In this document: positions 1-11,900 of the stretch, one piece after another
How positions within the stretch are numbered: position 1 is the first letter of the stretch
How the letters are laid out: each line of letters opens with the position of its first letter
Assembly (NCBI GenBank): GCA_015680905.1
Contig: CM027383.1
Location: forward strand, 97,034,501 to 97,098,500
DNA from: Coptis chinensis
Taxonomy: Eukaryota; Streptophyta; Magnoliopsida; Ranunculales; Ranunculaceae
Direction: 5' to 3'
DNA length: 64,000 bases
Made by a program: the position numbers and the translations under genes
The notes under the pieces: generated by a model
What the model saw: only the letters and a program-made list of their open reading frames with translations
The model's database searches: none
What the model was told of the DNA's origin: nothing

Positions 1-1291
1 ATCGTAGCCAGAACAACATTGAAAGGAATGAACCACCTGCAAAGAGATTAATATCAATTACATTTATCATATCAAGATGATATTTAACACTATAATAAAT
101 GACACTGTTAATTGACAAGTGAAGAAATATGCAAGGAGGAGATACAGAAACAATCTCACTACGAACAAATGAATGACACCACTGTCTTGTCATGGAAGAC
201 CTTGACAGTGAGGTATATTTCAACTGTGGAATATTAGCATTCCAACATGTGCAGTATTTAAAGCAGCTAAACGAAATAATACCTGCATATTGTGCATGTT
301 ATCTTGATAGAGCCTTAAAATATCAATTAAATCTAGAAATACGACTCATACAAGATAAGGGGCAAAGATTGCTACGCACCACTCGAGCATTTTCTGTACA
401 GTGACAGCTCGTCCAAGTTGAGAAAATATCAGACAGGGGAGCAAAAGCGAAAACACCAACTGCGTCACAGAGTTACAGTTACTGCAAGTTTACGCTAAGA
501 GAATAATACATGACAATCAAACGCAAGCAAAGATTTCAAGAGAAAAAGGAATTGCAAAGAAAATGTTGCTTTTGTAGGAAAACCTTATCTACCCAATCTA
601 AAAGGCGAATCTCCTAAGTATCAATAGTCCCGCACTGCCTCTGTAATCTTGTGTTGTGCATAAACACTTGGGCACCCACTCCTTGCAAGATGGGGGTTTC
701 AAGGAGGGAGTACCACCGATGGGTTTATCACTTAGCACCCATCGACCACAAAAATTATAGTGTGTCCAAATTGCTAAAGAACTTTAGATAATGGGTAGAA
801 ACGAGTTTTCTCACAAGGTCTACGCTGAAAAGTAGATCTGAAATGAAATGACCCGATATATAAACGCCTCATAACAATTTCTAGCTCACCGTATTACGTA
901 AACTATTCCTGCTTTCCAAGTCCCTCGTCTTTTGCAGGTACAAACAGATCCCAATCAACAGACAATAGAAATATAACATGTTACAATCTAGGAATAATAC
1001 CTAAGTCTCCCTATCAATTAGTTCTCAGATATTTGGAATTGTAGTTTACTATATATTAGTTAGAAAAAACTAATAGGAGTTAAATCAATATAAATTAGAG
1101 TTACTAAGGGACTAGGGCTTTACCCCGTTGAGAAGTTTGCGACCGCTGGCAGGTAGAATATTGACATATTTAGAAGCCATGAGGAAGCCCATAAAGCACA
1201 TGGTGAAAACCTTGGCAATGGGTAGAACCGCAAACTTCATGGTGGTGAGAATGGATTGTCCATCTGGTGCGGACAAAAGAATTCTCTCCAT
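1..1291 (-). CDS. PILS6-like: PIN-LIKES (PILS6-type) auxin transport facilitator, 5' part only
   Basis: Three exons on the minus strand are visible: 1291-1124, 459-380 and 36-1 (cut by the window edge). Exon 1 gives 56 residues containing AVLPIAKVFTMCF and ASKYVNILPASGRKLLNG; exon 2 gives VFSLLLPCLIFSQLGRAVT; exon 3 starts WWFIPFNVVL. These are the conserved first two membrane helices of the PILS family, closest in my memory to Arabidopsis PILS6. PILS proteins sit in the ER membrane and control intracellular auxin. Junctions are clean: exon 1 ends in phase 0 before GTAAAG, exon 2 ends after two bases of a Trp codon, and exon 3 supplies the third. The start chosen is the Met of MERILLS at 1291; an in-frame Met five codons upstream (1306) is also possible. 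The remaining exons lie left of the window. Confidence 0.88.
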
Positions 1292-1835
1292 AATAAAAAA
1301 ATTCACCAGCTGAAATATATTTGTTCCTTATTTCTTGTGAGTATGTAGTCTGCAACCGCACAAGCACATTCCGATGATGATAAGGAAACGTATCCGTATA
1401 GAACTCGAATTATTATAGACCGATGAAAAAATTAATTAATTAAGTGGGTCATCTGTTTTAGAAATAACTCACATTAATCTCCCGCGGATTGAAATTAAAC
1501 TTGTCTTCCCTTGTCGTAATTGAAAAGGAAATAAATAAATAATCAATGCCCCATTAATGAGCCTCTTTGATAGGAAGGAAGATTTGCGACCCAGATTCCA
1601 AAATTGATGGAACTCCTATTATTGACCCCGACCCTCCCTACCACGTGTTTCACCCAACCACGACCCATTTGGCCATTAACAGAGTAAGTAATGTTATTGT
1701 GGTTTTGGAATTTCGATACTCTACTCCAAGGGTCATAAATTTCGATGCCCTCCGACCCCTCATTTGGCCCTCACCAGTCACCAGCTCTCATAAATATTTG
1801 GCGTTGTACATTTCATCGTGGTCCTCAATAAGACT
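1292..1835. other. Upstream region of the PILS-like gene
   Basis: This stretch precedes the PILS-like start codon on the minus strand and presumably holds its leader and promoter. The stretch around 1420-1560 is AT-rich. I see no exon and no recognisable repeat. Confidence 0.4.
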
Positions 1836-2299
1836 ATAAGACCCCCCTCTATCACCGCCACCTCATCACTTATTCACCCTCTTTTCACTAATCCGGTGAA
1901 AAATAAGGTGAAAAGCTGTCGTAATCTGAGCCGATAAAAATATCTCGGGACGGGATGTTGGATTCTCGCCCTGACGTAAAATTGAAAAAATTCGGACGGA
2001 ATGAAACATCCCGGCCCGAAATTAAAAAAACGATAAAAAAATCGAAAAATCATGCGAGGCGGAATCTAACATCCCGGAAAAAAAACCCATTTTAAAAAAA
2101 AAAACACACACGAGACGGAATCCAACATCCCGTCCGAAGTTAACAAGTCGATGAAAAAACTTCGGTGGAAGGTTTCACCTTGTTTTGAACCTGAAAAACT
2201 ATCACCGAAGTTTATCATCATCACGATTGCCTGGCTTTTGGACCCAACTAGGTGATAGTTTTCACAAACCCCCCTCTATCACCTGCATTGCAAATGCTC
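1836..2299. mobile_element. Tourist-like MITE, copy 1 (left end diverged)
   Basis: The right end reads CTGCATTGCAAATGCTC followed by TAA. The interior carries the word GGGATGTTGGATTC and its inverted counterpart several times (1953-1966, around 2052-2074, around 2115-2131). The same order of words recurs at 34684-35084, where both terminal inverted repeats are visible. The left terminal repeat is not recognisable here, so the left edge is approximate. Short size, no coding potential, inverted ends and a TAA target suit a PIF/Harbinger (Tourist) MITE; that class assignment is inference. Confidence 0.6.
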
Positions 2300-3101
2300 T
2301 AAGAGGAATATTAGCCGATAACAAATGCCGTTTTTTGTAATTAATCAAACGAGAGGTTATATCACATATAAAACCAAAAATGAACTTGTAAATACAACCT
2401 AACAATATAACTATTATACTGCATAGCAGTGGGGGCGTGAGCGTAGCATAGCACTTCGTTTGACTAAAATTAAAAGATTTTGAAAAAAACTCAAAATGTT
2501 CAGATAAAAAATTAGGCAAACCACGTAATCATGTTTAGTTAAAATATTTAAATACTATGTTCTATTAATAGGAAAATGATTGACAATTTCAAAGCTGTGA
2601 ATGTTTTAAAATAAAATGCCAATGCTAACTCTGAATCCATTGAAATGTTACTAAGTGGAATGGCAAGAGAGAAACCGAAGTGATTTTCACATGGGGATCT
2701 CAAATTACATCAAATTTCTCTTTTTAAGTAGGCTATGGTTAATATGGAACTGTCTATGAAGTTTCCTAATGGCATGCAAATAGCAGTTAAGATTTCAACA
2801 GAGAGTGAATTTAATATATTTTTATTTGTAAATGAAAAAATTCAATTGGATTTCACATCATTACTCATTTGTTTCTTTTTTATTGACTATGTCATGAATA
2901 ATCTATAATTTAAGTAGCCTTTCAAAATATTTTATTTTCTGATATAGTTTCCAAACTATGTTAGAATAAAAGTCCCACCTATTAAATTTAATAATTCCAA
3001 AAAACATACTAACAAAATAAGTCTAAAACAACCAAACACCAGACCAAAATTGTACAAATTTTTTATTCATTTATATATATATATATATATTTATATTATA
3101 T

Positions 3102-3142
<41 letters not shown>

Positions 3143-4609
3143 ATGTAATTTCAACATTAAATCATATTTCAACAATAAAAGGGTGATATATTGACCCACC
3201 ATCTCTCTTTTTGGCATGAGAATTAGTTTTGTACTCTTAGTTAAAATCGATATAATAAGTGTGGTAAAGTATATAAGATTTTACCTGGCTCAGCCCTCAT
3301 TTGGGCCAAGGGGCAGCTAAGGTATCAAGTGTTTATATCGTGACCCCAATAAGCCCAACCCTCAAACCATGCATAAAATTATTTGATTTGAGGGCCAGTG
3401 TCACAAACACGCCCTTGAAATAGGTATGTGCGGTGTACTAACTTATATGGTTTTGGGAGAAGAGATGGAAAGATAGATAGGTATGGATTATGGGTGTTGT
3501 TGGGCAAAATCACAAAATATCAAAACCTAATATTCTTCAAGAGTATATAATGAGTAGAGAATCAATTCGTTTATGTTTCGTACAAATTATGAATGACGAT
3601 ATGAAAAAAAATGTGTCGAGGGATTAAAAATTATTATTGTATAGATTGTGGATTAAACTAAACTAGATATTGAGAATTGTTAATATAAATATAATATTAA
3701 ATAGAGATTAAAGATAATCAAATTCACTAATATTTTTGATTCACTAACCTTTTGCTTCATAATGTTCTTTCAAGTAAGCTCGAGCAATTATTAAACGAAT
3801 TACCACATAAAGCAACTAATATCATAGAGTATTTTTCTATAGGGCGTCGTCATTTAATGAATCACCATTTAAGACAAACACATATAATACTTATTTTAGG
3901 CATCCATTCTATTAATTATTCATTTTAGAGCAACACAAAAAATAATTTCCTTACTATAGAACACTATACAGCTAGAAGAACAAAAGTAAATAATATTATC
4001 ATAATATTCAATTGCAATATATAAAACCTTATTTTAAATTCCCACCTTTTGGGTCTTGATGAATGGGGTTAACACCTAAACAAACTAACACATAAGCGTT
4101 AACTTGATATAGAGATCGAACATCGATCATGAATCAAAATAATAAAAAAACCCTAAACACTAGTTTCATCTCCTCCTTTTAAGGAAAATATTAGCTTTAC
4201 ATAGAAAATGAATAACAATAAATAATAATAAAATAATAACATGAGAACAAATAGACTAATGAGACCTATGGCTAATTAAAACCAAATATATTTTTATTAA
4301 TCTATCTGCCTCAAGTTCTAGAGTCAAATTATGAATAGTGAATTGGTGTTTACATATGACAATGAAGTGCTCTCTTTATATGGTCACAATGAGCTCTATA
4401 AACATACATATAAAACACGTGTTTTTTTGTCAAATTTAATTTATAATTTTATTGTGGTCAAATTCTAATTCCATCATATTTGACCGAGTTTACCTTAGAA
4501 GTGTGGGTTGATGGGCTTCATGAGTATGGACGCACGAGAACAATAATAATCCTCATTTAAGTCCTTGTTTTGGTCAATCTAATTAATTTTGTGAGCTTTA
4601 ATTGATGAG
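2300..4609. other. AT-rich intergenic DNA
   Basis: No exon was recognised. It contains a TA microsatellite (3071-3135) and, at about 3216-3420, an inverted-orientation relative of the GGGCC-rich repeat found at 37845-38810: the word AATTAGTTTTGTACTCTTAG here matches the reverse complement of sequence near 38050-38080, and both continue into CCTCATTTGGGCC-like sequence. The rest looks like unstructured AT-rich spacer. Confidence 0.5.
3071..3135. repeat. TA dinucleotide microsatellite
   Basis: A nearly pure run of TA repeats, interrupted once by a TTATATTATATATTTTT stretch, read directly from the sequence. Confidence 0.95.
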
Positions 4610-5116
4610 TGTTCTAAAAAACACTAGGCGGTAGTCGGGCGGTGGGAGAGCACCTAGTGCCTAGGCCTTTTAGGCAGTGCCTAGACGGGCTAGGCGCTAT
4701 GCGGTTTTTTTTCCTAATATATATAGTAATATACACATATATTACAAGAAATAAAGAAAATCATTTATCACAATTCAAAAAATAAACACAAACAAAAATA
4801 CTTATTACAAAAATGTGTAATAGTTGAAGAATATTGACTTCATATAAAAACATATTCTTTGTTACAGTGACATAATTTACATTAGACTTAAGTATTTTAA
4901 ACTCATTTAAATCTTAAGCCTACACGGGCCTTTATTTTTCGACATTTAATCATTAAAAAAAAAAAAAAAAATTGACTAGACCGCCTAGCCCGCCTAATCG
5001 GTCCGCCTAGACTCGCCTAGTCGGTTCACCAATTTTTTAAACGACTAGGGCCTAGGAGAGTCGGTTGGGCACCGCCTAGCGCCTAGAGACCGCCTCCTAG
5101 AATGATTTTTAGAACA
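4610..5116. mobile_element. MITE-like element rich in CTAGGCG words
   Basis: The element starts TGTTCTAAAAAACACTAGG and ends with a near mirror of this (CCTAGAATGATTTTTAGAACA), giving inverted ends of about 20 bp. Just inside both ends are many overlapping copies of GCCTAGGC/CTAGGCG-type palindromic words (4625-4710 and 4975-5095), while the centre is AT-rich. No coding sequence is present. No convincing target-site duplication was found, so the superfamily is left open. A partial relative lies near 50786-50850. Confidence 0.65.
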
Positions 5117-5912
5117 GTTTGATCCAATCGATGAGTTCAATCACTTTGGGCTCCCAAATAAACTTTAAAATAGGTCCATATTCATTTTCGGACCTTCTCT
5201 ATATGAGTCCACGTGATATTATTTTCTATCTTATTTTTCATTTTATTTTTAGCTTCATATTATACTCAAATTACTTACGAATTAAATTTTTGTCATTTAT
5301 ATTTTTTTAATCTAATTGAAAAAACAAAATTTTATCGAAGCTCGAATTTTATTTGAATACTTTCTATATCGATTTTTTGTTGCATTACTAATTGCTAATT
5401 ATGGATATGACAACTTCAACAGAAACTGATGAGTTGGTTATGAGATTAAAAAAAGTATTGGACAATAACACTTGGCGCATGAGGCCTACTAGGAATATTT
5501 TTTTAGGAGGATTTATTATGATTTGTATATTTTGAATATTATTATCGGAAAAAAAAAAAAAAAAAAAAGTGGACCAAGTCAAACTGACTCGTGAGTGAAC
5601 AGTGAAGTGGCTTTCATCCTCAGATTGAATTTTTAATAATTCAGTTGTATGGTGGAGAGGAAGAATTTTTGAATGAATGATTATAAAATCCCAGTCTCGG
5701 AATAATAATAATAATTAAGTTGGGATGGAGAGGAATAATAAGATATCCGTAAGCCCTCGTCCATTCTCAGCTCGTCGCGTATTAGCAGGAGGAGGCAGTA
5801 AGAAACGGAGGAGGAGTGATACTTGTCAAAGTCGGAGGGGAGTTTTGCGAACAACAGCGTCACCAAGATTCAGCGACGCGAGATTTGCTCCAGGAGAGGC
5901 CGCTCTTTTAGT
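5117..5912. other. Upstream region and 5' leader of the WD40 gene
   Basis: AT-rich spacer to about 5700 with an A-run at 5551-5569, then a more GC-rich stretch that probably holds the transcription start and leader of the WD40 gene. Two reading frames are open through it: one begins with ATG at 5725 and includes SKKRRRSD; the other is open from 5823 and joins the WD40 frame (SVTKIQRREICSRRGRS) but has no ATG before 5913. Confidence 0.5.
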
Positions 5913-8900
5913 ATGACCAACTCTCTCGAGCGTTTCCGCAATATTCGTTTGCAGGAAGAGTACGACACTCACGATCCTCACGAACACTATTCCTCCCCAG
6001 CACTTCATTTCCTGAAGAAGAGATCCAAAATTGTTGAGATTGTTGCTGCCCACGACTTGATATTTGCTCTTGCACAATCTGGTGTTTGTGCAGCATTTAG
6101 TAGAGGTCAGCTCACATATTTTATTGCCATACTACAAGTGGCAACCTCTTCACAATCACTTATATTGTCTGGATTACTTCATTTTGCAGAGACAAATAAG
6201 AGGATATGTTTTCTGAATGTGAGCTCTGATGAAGTCATTCGTAGCTTATTCTATAATAAGAACAATGATTCACTTATCACTGTTTCTGTTTACGCTTCAG
6301 ATAATTTCAGCTCTTTGAAATGCAGAACTACAAGGACTGAGTGCGTGCCTCCCTTGATTCACACTCTCACTCTATGTTTTTACTCTTAACTTTTTGTTGA
6401 ATGTTAATCTGTTCAACTTGTTCAGGTACATACGAAGAGGTCAACCTGATGCAGGTTTTCCTCTCTTTGAATCAGAGTCACTCAAGTGGCCTGGTTTTGT
6501 TGAATTTGATGACGTGAACGCCAAGGTCCTCACATATTCTGCACAAGACAGGTATACTTCAACTTTTGTCGTTGTGTAAATCCTCCACATCTTCGTTTAT
6601 GTAATCTGAAACTTCTGTTTTATGATCTAGTGTGTACAAGGTGTTTGATTTGAAGAACTATAGAATGCTGTATTCTATATCGGATAAACATATACAGGAA
6701 ATCAAAATCAGGTAAGCATATGCACTCTCAATGTTCTAAATATTATAATGTTCAGAGTTTACTGTATATACTATTTCCCTTTTTTTTTTCCTCACTTCCA
6801 TTCAACCCCTGCTCTCTCTCTCTCTCTCTCTTTTCATGTGTTTTAGGTGGTAAAGTATACATGTAGTCGTTAAAGAATGAAAATTAAAATAAAAGATAAG
6901 AAAGAGCAATGGGACTAAGAGAAGGGAAAAGGGCCTAAGAAAAAATTGAAGTTCCACCTGACAGACAAAATCACATGTGAGAGCAAACACTCAAAGGGAT
7001 GGGAGATGGATCTGTGTAACCATGGTCTTGTACACACTGTAACTCAACAGTGAACTCGAAAGACAAATTAAGAACTGGTTTTTGGTGAAGATGACGTTGT
7101 TTTGCTTTTATTTCCTACTTTTGTAGGACATCTCATCCTACAAATCTATATTATTCCCCTTTATTGATTTGCATAATATACCCCTACTTCTATCGATCAA
7201 ATTTGATGAAATTGATCTTTCCAGTTGATCCGCCTAGTCATTTTACAAGTGATGGTAGCTTATACATTTATTAAGAATATGTATGAGTTATCTCAAACTG
7301 CCAATCTCCCTCTGTTTATTGTCTGTTCTTTCTGAGATAGGTAAATATTCCCCTCCCCCTTTTGGTAAGAATATGGGTATGTTTGATTTTATACATGTGT
7401 CTTTTCAAGAACCCTTTATGTTTTCTAGTAACATTGTTTTGTTGTTAACAGTCCAGGTATCATGTTATTGATATTTGCAAGGGCCAGCAGCTATGTTCCT
7501 CTCAAGATTCTATCAATAGAGGACGGTTCAGTTCTTAAAGCCTTTAACCACCTTCTTCACCGAAATAAGAAGGTAGACTTCATCGAACAGTTCAATGAAA
7601 AACTTCTTGTGAAGCAAGAAAATGAAAATCTCCAAATCCTTGATGTAAGTAACACCCCCTCCTCCCTCCTCTTGCTTTTACTTTTAAAAGAGACTTAAAA
7701 AATATAGAAAGTGTAATTCAACATTGACATGGAAATTTTTCGGTTTCTGTACGTAATAAAAACACAAAGTTACTAATGTTCTTGTAGGTCAGAAATGCTG
7801 AGCTAACAGAAGTAAGTAGAACAGAGTTCATGACTCCATCAGCATTTATATTTTTGTATGAGAACCAATTATTTTTAACATTTCGGAATCGGACTGTGGC
7901 TGTTTGGAACTTCCGTGGGGAGCTTGTGACGTCATTTGAGGATCATCTTCTATGGCACCCTGATTGCAACACAAACAACATCTATATAACGAGTGATCAA
8001 GATCTCATAATTTCTTATTGCAAGGCTGATACAGACGATCCATTGGAAGAAAATGGTAATCTCTCTCTGTCTTGGATTTCTGATTTTAGAATGCATTCCT
8101 AGTTTCTAGGTTGGTAAATGGTAATCATATATCAATGCCAATCACATTTTCATTCAATTAAAAATGGTGTATGCTCTAGATGCCATTGCCAGTGGCACCC
8201 AGAAGATAGTCCTACATGCCACTGCCAATGGCGTGTGGAATTGATGTCCAAATTCTTATACGCCTTTGCTAGTTGTGTGTGACGTTGTGTTGTCTAAATT
8301 CTTATACATGGTATATATGTTGTCCAAGTTCTTACACATAGCATCGATTTTTTCTCAATTTTTGTTATTAAGGTGCATATCACTAGCTGGGCTATTAAAT
8401 TGTTGAGTACTCGCCGAGTAATCGGTGAGTACTCGCTACTCGTTGCTTAGCCGACCCGATTAACAATTTAATCCCCAATGATCACAATTGGACTCAAAAT
8501 CTCTCTGAGTACTCGGCCGATTAGCCGATTACTATGCGCCGTTTAGCCGAGTAATTGTGTTCACTATTTCAACTATTTCAATGTTAAACATCGAACTCGA
8601 CATTTCTCTGATTCGATCAACCCTCGATTATGTAAAGTTCTACACTTTAATCATATATATTTTAGTTGATTGAGTGTTTTAATTGTTTATTGATTGATTG
8701 GGTTCTTAATTGGTTCCATTATGTTGGTATTTTAAAGTTAAATATATTTAATAAGTATTTGTAAAGAAATATAGTGTTATGAAAAATCGCCCGATTAATC
8801 CCCGACCGATTACACCTACTCGCTCTTCAAATGAGTAGCGACCGAGTAGCGATTTAACTGCACAGGTCACTAGGAGTGGCTGGTGAACTTTTACCCATTG

Positions 8901-11900
8901 GGTTGGGCTTACTTTATCCTATTAACTCCAACAATGTGCGATAGTTCTATGGTGTTATAGGGGTCCAAACCATTGTACTCAGCCTTAGTATCACCTAGTC
9001 TACAGGTTGCGCCAGATTGTCCCAAATTACTTTTAGTTGGCTCTTTGGTTGGAAAGGACAATCAACACTTTCATGAAAAGGAAATATATATTTGTTTTGG
9101 TGGTTTGGAAGATGGATGGATGGTAGACAAGTTGGGGGAGCGTGAACACAAATCTCTATTGTAGTAAGACATCCCAAATAGGTAGGTACCTGAAGCCCAC
9201 TGCCCACCCATCAATATCACCCTAAGTTACATTGACACGGATACGAATTGTTTGACACGACGAAGTATAAAAAAAATGAGGTATATCACATACAATATGT
9301 GTCTGACATGGACACGTGGATATGTATCTGACACGGATTCTTGAAATATGGCGTGTCCATATCAGACAAAGGAGGATGGAGGGAATTGCTCAAGGCTAAC
9401 AACAAAGAACGACAAACAAACTCCCTTTCTTCTACTAGCTTCAAAATAAGGATTATCCACTCCAGCTCAACCTCACGCAAGAGACCCATAGTGACTACTA
9501 GCTCCGGGACAAGGTCCATCTTCTCAAAGAATAAGAGAAACAATGCCAGCGACTACTGATCCAATCCAAAATTCCAATGTTTTTGTGGAATCAATTCCCA
9601 GAGTTGGAAATACGAGAACTTGCGATTCCTGCATCTTCCAATAGACTAAGAAGAAAGGGATCAAACCGGCATTAGCCTCCTCATCAGAACAGAAGACTCC
9701 AAACTCCTCATATGGGGAGGCCCCCCTCTGTGTATAATTCCTAGTGGGTAAATAGTAAATCCGTCTTGCCGGACTCTTATTGAGAAGCTTGCTTACTATA
9801 AATTCCTTAGCTAAACCCTATTTCCCCTCTTCACTCTTGCTTCCTTTGGGCGGCTGATTGAACTTTTTTTTTTTTTGAAGGAGGGAAATCAATCGGTCGA
9901 CGGGCTTTCATTGCTAGATGTGTCAACGTCAACGGGACTTTCCAGCATGATCCCTCGAGGGGTCTGCTTTTCCTGCCAAGTAATATAATAGGAATCTAGT
10001 AATTAATGCCTTTCCGCCTCTATCGCAGGAGGTCGCTCCGAGTCAAGTCAAGAGTTGAGTAAGGTTAGTTCCTTGTCCTATGGATCTACTTTCTTCCAGG
10101 CAAGAAAATAAGTAAGAAGGATTTCCAGGTTGTCTGGTTTACTGGGCTAACTATGAAAAGATATTAACTATTTGCCTTGGCTTGCTCTGCCCCCATTTCG
10201 CGGTTTGGGAGGAAATATCAAGAGGCATACCGAGTAGCTGAACGAATGTCGCCTACTAATAAGGTTATAGCAAGTTTTCTCTTGCCGGACTCTGCTGCTT
10301 TGACCTCTAGGTGAGTGGATTCCTGTCCTTTCTTTTCTGTTATTGGAATCCGTTCTTTCCCTCTCTGTGTGGGAGAGTCGCAGTCCCCGATCGTCAATGA
10401 GGAAGCCATTCTTTCAAGTCTTCCCCAGTCAAGTCGAAGAAATGCCTTAACTGCAGTCCTGGGGATGTCAGTCTCGTCTGGGGCGCTTGAGAGGCAGACT
10501 GAGCCTAACCTAGCAGCTTTCAGGTTCCCCTTAGAAAGTGGATTTCTTCCTTGCTTGCCTGTCGTGAAATGACAGTTTCTTAGATCCCACTGGAAGGTGA
10601 AATAAGGAATTACGATGAGAGTGCAAACAACAGATTAGAGCGGAAGCTGCCTCTTAGAAAGAGACCCTTATATATATTAGAATCTAGTAATTCTCTCAAC
10701 AAAACAGGATCCTGTTTTGACTTCTCTTTGGCGACACCAACTCTTTATCTTAAGTGAACTAAGAACCTCTTATTAGAAATTCGGTTGTTGAAGGAGATCG
10801 GCTCTGCTGCAACTGGTACCAGAGCAACCTCTTCACCAACAACCTATTTTGGTAAACAATCCGTTATGGACTCAGATAGGTGCCTACTCTTTCTATGCCT
10901 ATTTCCCTCGGCTTTCTTATTCATTTAATTTCATTCAAGTCAGGAAAGAAGAAACCTTTTCTCATCCCGATCTGGCTATCCGGGCTCTCTGTTCATTTCG
11001 GATAGTATCAGACAGACTATTATATTTCTTTTATTCTAGGTGCAAAACCATCGACTTTCATTGATGTAAGCCCTTCTATCCCGATCTCTGCCTTAGCGGG
11101 GATTCAAGGTCTTCTACGACTTCGTTTATGCAATCATAGTAGCTTAGAGGCTTATCCCACTTCCAGCGAATACAGTTGATTAGATCCGATTCGAGAGAGT
11201 GCAATCCTTATTTTAGACCGCTTTGGGAGTTGCCTATTAGGCAAGGCACGAGGGAATCCGCCTTTTTAGCCTATTTGTTGCCCCTTCTTGGTTTCCGACG
11301 CCACCCTTTCTTTTCTAGTCTCACGATTCGAGATTTCAAATCTCATAACTAGTGAAAGAAAAAGAAAACCGATTGATTGATCCGTGACAGGCTTTTTGAA
11401 TGAAAAAATCCCTACTTTCCTTACCTTGCCCACGGTAGCACTGAATTCCAGGGCTTTAGAGAACGCCTTTGAATACCTTTAACATGTATTTTCATTTTCC
11501 TTGTCGCACCCGACCCCATCCAAAGTGATCCAATGACTTTATTAGCTTCTCACGTTGAGTTCTAATCGATACAAAGGACGGAGATTGGCAAGCCACTCAA
11601 CAAGCAAATTAAGAACCTTGCTCCCCTTGGATTCTTCCTCATTGCAATCGAGACAACCATCAGCAATGGGGCTAGCTTCTCTTTTCGAAAGTACCACTCT
11701 TCTCTTATTATCTAAGGTTGCACAGCTATTCTATAGATAGCATTGTCTACTCCTCAGCTGACAGAAGGAACCTAATTATTCAACTGGTCCCTGTCTTCTT
11801 TTGACTGTTAAAGAGCTAACGACTAAGAATGGTTTTATTGACTAGAAAGTGGTAGTGGTAACTCCTGTGCCATTCATAGCTGTAACGACTACAACCGATG

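Noticed and set aside
5551-5569. A-run preceded by TTATCGG as a possible LINE 3' end
   Set aside because: The form fits a LINE tail, but no coding remnant or target duplication was found, so it is not listed as an element.
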